A DNA stretch of 12,318 nt, taken from Hymenopellis radicata (taxonomy: Eukaryota > Basidiomycota > Agaricomycetes > Agaricales > Physalacriaceae). This document shows, piece by piece, positions 7,609 through 12,318 of this stretch. The stretch spans positions 1 through 12,318 of the forward strand of contig JADNRX010001236.1 in assembly GCA_015501595.1 (NCBI GenBank). Reading direction: 5' to 3'. The notes under the pieces are model-generated. The model was not told the origin of the DNA and did not search any database. It worked only from the letters and a program-made list of their open reading frames with translations. Every line of letters begins with the position of its first letter. The first letter of the stretch is position 1. A program made the translations under genes and the position numbers.

Positions 7609-9207
7609 ATGACGTCTTCTATACCACCGCTCGTTGGCGCTCTTCTCCGTCACAACGAGCCAGCCACCGAGGCTGAGGATGCCCTTCTACAAAATGTCCT
7701 TCGCGCCAAGAGAGCCCGACTTCTCTCTCTTGACCTCCAGCTCTGCGCCCTTCACCGCGAGAGGGACGAACTGTTCGACAATGTGTCCCAGTTGCAGGCG
7801 GCTGTTAGTCCACTCAGACGCATGCCCGCTGACGTCTTGGGCGAGATATTTGATTTATGTGCCACATTCGACCCCGAGCCGCCCGTGTACAACATCTGGT
7901 GTAAATACGACGCGCGTTTCGCGATTCCGCGCTGTTTTGGAGGGTTGGATAAGAGTACCGCGCCATGGGTGTTGGCTCAGGTGTCGTCGCACTGGCGGCA
8001 GGTGGTGATGGATTATCCGCTTTTATGGTCGCGTATTTTCGTCAATCTAGAGCGGGTGGACCACGTCGGAAAACTTGCCTCCTACCTCGGGCGTGGCGGA
8101 CAACATCTCATCGACGTTCACGTCTTCGCGAAGGACCCTAATCGTGTTTCCCCCACACTTCTCAATGCCGTCATTGCGACATCCCCGCGCTGGTCCCTCA
8201 TCGATCTGGATTGTCCTATTTCCCTCTTCCGTCATCTTCCCACTCTTTCGCTACCCGAGTTGACGACATTCCACGTTAAACTCTTCCCCGTCCCCATCAC
8301 GGATGACGCGACCATTATCACAACGTTTTCTCAGGCTCACAACCTTCGTCGGGTGTCTGTGGCTCATCTCAATTCCCGTAACGCTCACATTCGTCCACTT
8401 AGGCTACCATCGCCGCTGATGAGTACGGTGGCGCTGCCGTTTAGCCAGATACGCGAGTTGACAACCGATCGAGATGGAGCTATCTATCTCTCCCCACGCG
8501 AGGGCTATCCTGCCCTCCGCAGCTTCCGCTTCCACCCCACACATCGGAACGACAACGCCTGTCTTTCTAGACCGGGTGCGCAACCGCTGTCTTGTTCGCT
8601 TGAGACCCTCGATATCTTTCTCAAAGACCCAGTCATATCGCCAAACTCCTACATGTCCTACATTTTCGAATCCTTCCGCTTTCCAACACTCACCGACCTC
8701 CGTCTCTCCCCGCCAATTGATTATGATAGGCTTTCTGTCATGCCGACATTTACGGAGCATACTGCGCCCGAGCTTGTTACGCTCCATGTTCATTTCGTCC
8801 ACGGTTCCCTCGATGATTCGACGCAGATTTCTCTGTGTAATATCCTGCAGTTCACACCGAAGCTACAGACGCTGGTTATCAGTGGCCATACACGTTCACT
8901 CCATCCTACCAAACAGTGGACAATGGTTGAGCTATTTCGTCGATTGTCATCTTGCTTGGTACCGGAGCTTCAGACTCTTGATGTCGCTGGAGCTAGTCTT
9001 CCAGACCCTCCTTTCGATGACACGCTGCTGTCGATGCTGGGATATCGTTGGGGGAAACAGTCAATCAAAAGTGTAGTTCTGGCAACGGAGCACAAGTGTG
9101 CCGTGGGCTTTGACGAGTATGCTCCTTGGGCGCAGCTCATCGACGAAGGGTTGGATGTGCGTTTCAGGGACCGCTTGCCTGAGTGTAAGGTTCTGCCTTC
9201 TCTTTAG
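7609..9207 (+). CDS. F-box-like domain protein, intronless, 532 residues
   Basis: The protein is probably a substrate adaptor of an SCF-type ubiquitin ligase, binding Skp1 through the F-box and targets through its C-terminal part. Residues about 20-66 (LLQNVLRAKRARLL onward, rich in L, E, R) look like a coiled coil. An F-box-like region follows: SPLRRMPADVLGEIF at 67-81, an insert, then WVLAQVSSHWRQVV and YPLLWSRI around 120-144. This is the arrangement common in Agaricomycete F-box-like proteins. The rest (150-532) has irregular leucine-rich segments without a clear repeat period. The start is the ATG at 7609, in a strong gccgccATG context; the frame is uninterrupted to TAG at 9205-9207 and needs no intron. 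It lies downstream of a decayed gene with a similar plan, but the two do not look like recent duplicates. The target is unknown. Confidence 0.88.
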   Translation: MTSSIPPLVGALLRHNEPATEAEDALLQNVLRAKRARLLSLDLQLCALHRERDELFDNVSQLQAAVSPLRRMPADVLGEIFDLCATFDPEPPVYNIWCKYDARFAIPRCFGGLDKSTAPWVLAQVSSHWRQVVMDYPLLWSRIFVNLERVDHVGKLASYLGRGGQHLIDVHVFAKDPNRVSPTLLNAVIATSPRWSLIDLDCPISLFRHLPTLSLPELTTFHVKLFPVPITDDATIITTFSQAHNLRRVSVAHLNSRNAHIRPLRLPSPLMSTVALPFSQIRELTTDRDGAIYLSPREGYPALRSFRFHPTHRNDNACLSRPGAQPLSCSLETLDIFLKDPVISPNSYMSYIFESFRFPTLTDLRLSPPIDYDRLSVMPTFTEHTAPELVTLHVHFVHGSLDDSTQISLCNILQFTPKLQTLVISGHTRSLHPTKQWTMVELFRRLSSCLVPELQTLDVAGASLPDPPFDDTLLSMLGYRWGKQSIKSVVLATEHKCAVGFDEYAPWAQLIDEGLDVRFRDRLPECKVLPSL

Positions 9208-10178
9208 TTTTCTGATGCATTAGATTCCGATACCATAGACATAGAATAATCTGTTACCGTAGATATTGCCTATCCGACCGAATGAACGAGTTATCCAGTA
9301 CAAACGCGATTCACTCGTCGATCAAGTAGCTATGGAGCAGCGTACATTTAAAAAAGATCCAGATCTTCATGAATACTATACCGAAGTCCAACTAGTAAAG
9401 CGCCATTCAACGTCCGGATAAGATGATATATAGGTATGGTAGGCAGCTGTGGTGGTTTGAGGAGAGGGTCAAGATGTCAATTGAGGTACTTACCAAAGTA
9501 CAAGTACAAGAGGCAGCGAATCCTAGGGGTATCGAGGGTAACGTGTAAATTAGAGGGGTTGAGCTATTCTCGCATGGTACGCCTGAGTGCAAGGTATCTA
9601 ACTCGAGATGCGTGGCGAACACCCTCAAAGGACAAAGAATAGGTGGGGGAAGTAAGATCACGATCTACAGAATTGTTAGCGACCAACGAGTAAAAAACAT
9701 AGCGAAGACATACGCCGGTAAGCCCTCTCCAGGCGATACATTTGGCGAACACGCTCTAGGCATTGTCCCGCCTCCTATCGGCGAGCCATTAAGGCTGACC
9801 ATCGTCGAACCAGGAGCAGGCTGCACATGAATCCGTCCGGTATCGTCTCTGGTATACACCCTAGACTGGAATTGCTGATCTACAATGTCCTCGCGGGGAT
9901 CGCGCTTGCTCTTCCGCCCGCGCCCTGTCCCGTCTGCGCCTGGGTCGCCAGCGAGATGGCAGCAGCCTGCCAGGAAATGTCAGGATCCTGGGCGGGAATG
10001 GGGGTTTGAGAGACTCTCACAGCAGCAAGAGAGAAGGTAACCCAGGCCCATGCTGACGTCCCCATGATGGGTGGAGGAGAGGAGCAGTGATCAGTGATCG
10101 ACTACTTTGATCGATGACCAGGAGACGTTCATTCATACATTCAAGTACACAATATCGATAAGCTCCACTGGATCCAGA
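9208..10178. other. Convergent intergenic region
   Basis: The flanking genes point toward each other, so both 3' untranslated regions should lie here. No AATAAA was found just after either stop. The minus strand between about 10065 and 9407 carries coding-like fragments, listed separately. Nothing else was recognised. Confidence 0.45.
9407..10065 (-). other. Possible gene fragment with an intron-like element
   Basis: An ATG at 10065 opens a 61-codon frame with a hydrophobic start (MGTSAWAWVTFSLAAV). A different frame downstream includes KRDPREDIVDQQFQ and VYTRDDTGRIHVQPAPGS. A textbook intron sits at 9713-9665 (49 nt: GTATGT donor, GCTAAC branch, CTGTAG acceptor), after which a frame stays open to 9407. 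No combination of frames I tried gives a continuous product across the intron, and no domain was recognised. It may be a decayed or wrongly bounded gene, or chance. Confidence 0.2.
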
Positions 10179-12062
10179 CTACAGTGCTATAATATTTCTA
10201 CCGAACGGGTCACACATCAGCTTTTCTCCTTCAAAGATGCAAACTCCGCGGGTAATCTCGTTCAAGCTCGGAAGAGGCACTATGAACAAAACGGCGACGG
10301 CATCAGAAGGACACCCAGCGAGTCGTTTCAGAATGGTATGGTCCGTGACTTGGAACACCCTTACCGACCAAGTGGCGTTTCGAAAGTCCACTTCAAGTGC
10401 AATCTCACGTGGCAGGAGCAAAGGATGTTGGCGCACAAATGACGCTCGCCTCTCTGCAATTTCTGCGCGCCGGGGCCCTTTGAAAATCTCATATTGAACG
10501 AGGTGGTCGAAGAAGGCGGTTCGCCAGCCGCCGTCTGGGTCATATCTGGACAATGCGAATGAGGAGCCGACTGTCGATACATGGGTCAGAGCGTCGCTGC
10601 ATATGGATTGAAGTGCTTACAGCGATAATCCGGGTCTGATGTGTCTTGGCACTTGCTACGATGAGAAGGCCAGTCCGACTTTTGACAACTCGGAGAGCAA
10701 TAGAAGGCGCGCTTGCAACCGCTGCAAAGGGACGAGCATGCATGTTTTCGGCACTATATGATGCTCAGCACGTTAACTGAGGTTTCATTAAAAGCTGGAA
10801 CTCTGTACCTCAGCAAAAGAGCACAGGCGGAACTGGCGAACATCAGCGTGTAGCATGGCCGGTGCTAGCTTCTTCATTGTGGCGATGAGTACCTCAAGAG
10901 GCTCACGAATCTCTTCCGGCAGTTGGGTCATGTCTATTGTTGACTCTCGCAAGACTTTTTCGAGATGCCGGTAGACATCAGGATCGATACATTGTAAGCT
11001 CATCGTGTCAATCAGCTTTTCCATGTACAACGCCATCCGGCGAACAACACAATTAGGAGGTAGAAGCAGGGTATCCAGTCCGCCGAATTTGAACAGAGGG
11101 ACAAGACCCCGATCAGCTTCGTTCAGTCCTAGTTCGAGATAAGTTAGACACGCTTGAGAGATGTCGTCGGCATCAGCAGGGCGTCTACGAGCGATGGAGT
11201 AGAAATATCTGAAGACGGCTTTGAGAGATCCGTGATGGAAATGTATTACGCGCAAGGTCGCGGGAGTAGAACCAGTGAGGATTAGGAAGTAGAGTGTAGC
11301 GGCGATCCCCTTCACATCCTCATTGTTGGTACGCAGCATGTCTTTGGCACGGTTAAGGCAAGCGATGGATATTTCGAGAGGGATAGACTCGAAGAGAGGA
11401 ATATATCTGCGGTTGTCGCCGTGTAGGTCGTGGTCCTTTGTCATCGTCGACGATAGACACCACCGCATACTGTGATGTGCGTTGGCCGGGTAGTCCTCTA
11501 CGCGGCTGAAGATCTTGATCCATGACCTCACCATGGAGTTTACCACAGCGTCAGACATAAGGCCATCATAGAAGACGTTGTCGACATCAACAGCGGAATG
11601 GGTCATGATTGTGGAAAGAGGCTCCAGAATGGCGGCGATTTCTTTGGGAAGCGTGAGCTCTTCTAGGTCTGACGAGAACTCTGCGAAGAGTTTGGCAGTG
11701 TACTCAGCAAGCAGCGGCCAAAGATCGAGAAAGTGGCGAGAGATGATGTGCCTTTTGTCGCCACCGTGATGGGCGTAATCCTTTAGAGCGTGCAGACAAG
11801 CCGCATGAACACGGAGGGCAGTGGAGTCCATGAATAGAAGTGCGTTAGCGGATATAGCAGCACTGAACCAGAAGTTTACGATTTCTGAGAGGTGAGGGAA
11901 GTGACTAGTTCCTCGGGTTACAATTGTCGCGATGTCCGGGATGCTGTTGAGCGCTTTGGAGGGGGAAGATAAGGCGGCTTTCTTTGGAACGCGTCAGCAT
12001 ATCGATGGATGGGCTATGGAGACCATATCTACCTTGAGCTTCAATATTCTTGAGGTGCGCAT
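10179..12062 (-). CDS. MYND-type zinc-finger protein, 4 exons, 575 residues
   Basis: Exons on the minus strand are 12062-12033, 11981-10809, 10753-10621 and 10570-10179; introns of 51, 55 and 50 nt have GT...AG ends. The exons sum to 1728 nt, exactly 576 codons with the TAG. Residues 1-395 form a long, mostly helical region without a recognised domain. The MYND finger follows with all eight ligands: C397, C402, C411, C414, C420, C424, H432 and C436 (core SGCKRAFYCSPSCQKSDW). C397 closes exon 2 and C402 opens exon 3, so the second intron splits the first zinc site. The last 140 residues are a conserved-looking tail of unknown function. MYND fingers usually bind proline-rich partners, often in chromatin or signalling complexes; this protein shows no SET domain. 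The ATG at 12062 was chosen because it keeps phase 0 into exon 2, which reads open well upstream of the internal ATG at 11831. It converges with the F-box gene. Confidence 0.85.
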
Positions 12063-12318
12063 ATTGCAAGACAGGAGGCAGTGGAGCAGGCACCAAAACG
12101 CGAAGTTCAGATGAGAGTCTTCAGAAAGATCAAAGTAAGGCGCTACCTCTTCAATATATGGCCGCGGCGTCGAAAGACGAACGAAATGCTCGTAGAGATG
12201 TGTTGGGTTGAAGGGAAGAGGAGTGACACAGCCTGTGACTCATGTGTGGTCGCAATTTTATTGTTCTCAAGGTTATCCCCATCTAGCCGAAGCCCACAAT
12301 GGAAGCATCTCGAATGAT
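12063..12318 (-). promoter_or_regulatory. Upstream region of the MYND gene
   Basis: This should hold the promoter and leader. The minus strand is pyrimidine-rich (for example CTCCTCTTCCCTTC near 12216). It has a weak TATA-like CATATATTG about 95 nt before the start at 12062. The 78-codon plus-strand frame that runs off the right edge has no recognisable motif. Confidence 0.3.

Noticed and set aside
8404..8802. 132-codon minus-strand frame and the 200-codon plus-strand frame at 8474-9076
   Set aside because: Both are shadows inside the intact 532-codon F-box gene.
11905..12096. Alternative minus-strand frame across the first MYND intron (LPPVLQYAHLKNIE)
   Set aside because: Spliced or unspliced, it runs into a stop near 11910. 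The ATG at 12062 joins in phase 0 to the long exon.
1..12318. Transposons, CRISPR arrays, tRNA or rRNA genes, repeat-induced mutation
   Set aside because: No terminal repeats with a transposase or reverse transcriptase, no regularly spaced repeats, no cloverleaf, and no heavy C-to-T decay were seen. The pseudogenes carry mixed indels and substitutions instead.

Overview
The window looks like an accessory stretch of a filamentous basidiomycete nuclear genome, most likely an Agaricomycete. Three things point there. Introns are uniformly tiny (44-65 nt) with GTRNGY-type donors and CTRAC/CTAAC-like branch sites. The P450 gene is chopped into 11 exons, one of them only 14 nt. The gene families present (OxyD-like microsomal P450, intronless F-box proteins with leucine-rich tails, MYND-finger proteins with a long helical N-terminus) are typical of these fungi. 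There is no rRNA, tRNA, CRISPR array or recognisable transposase.

Layout, left to right. Bases 1-1094 hold nothing I can assign. Bases 1095-3155 (minus) are a nearly complete cytochrome P450 gene. All splice joints fit a 512-residue enzyme except for one extra base in exon 7, and the I-helix catalytic motif is also altered. A TATA box and a CCAAT box lie upstream. Bases 3967-4375 (minus) hold a decayed relic of a second P450 copy in the same orientation, lacking the exon with the K-helix and the heme-cysteine exon. Directly next to it (4434-5136, minus) lie degraded, spliced-looking coding pieces of an unidentified gene, including a perfect 14-bp tandem duplication.

A palindrome-containing spacer (5137-5466) separates this from a plus-strand F-box/LRR-like gene at 5467-7069. 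That gene keeps its promoter, first intron, stop codon and poly(A) signal but has at least four frame changes. An intact, intronless 532-residue F-box protein follows at 7609-9207 (plus). Bases 9208-10178 are a convergent intergenic stretch. Bases 10179-12062 (minus) encode an intact four-exon, 575-residue MYND zinc-finger protein whose zinc ligands are assembled across an intron.

The genes do not form an obvious pathway. The region reads as gene birth-and-death territory: a duplicated P450 (one copy newly broken, one a relic), an F-box pair (one intact, one decayed) and a member of an expanded MYND family. I found no convincing new multi-gene system. The most informative signals are the fresh single-base lesion in the P450, the I-helix change that appears to be shared by both P450 copies, and the unidentified degraded gene at 4434-5136.
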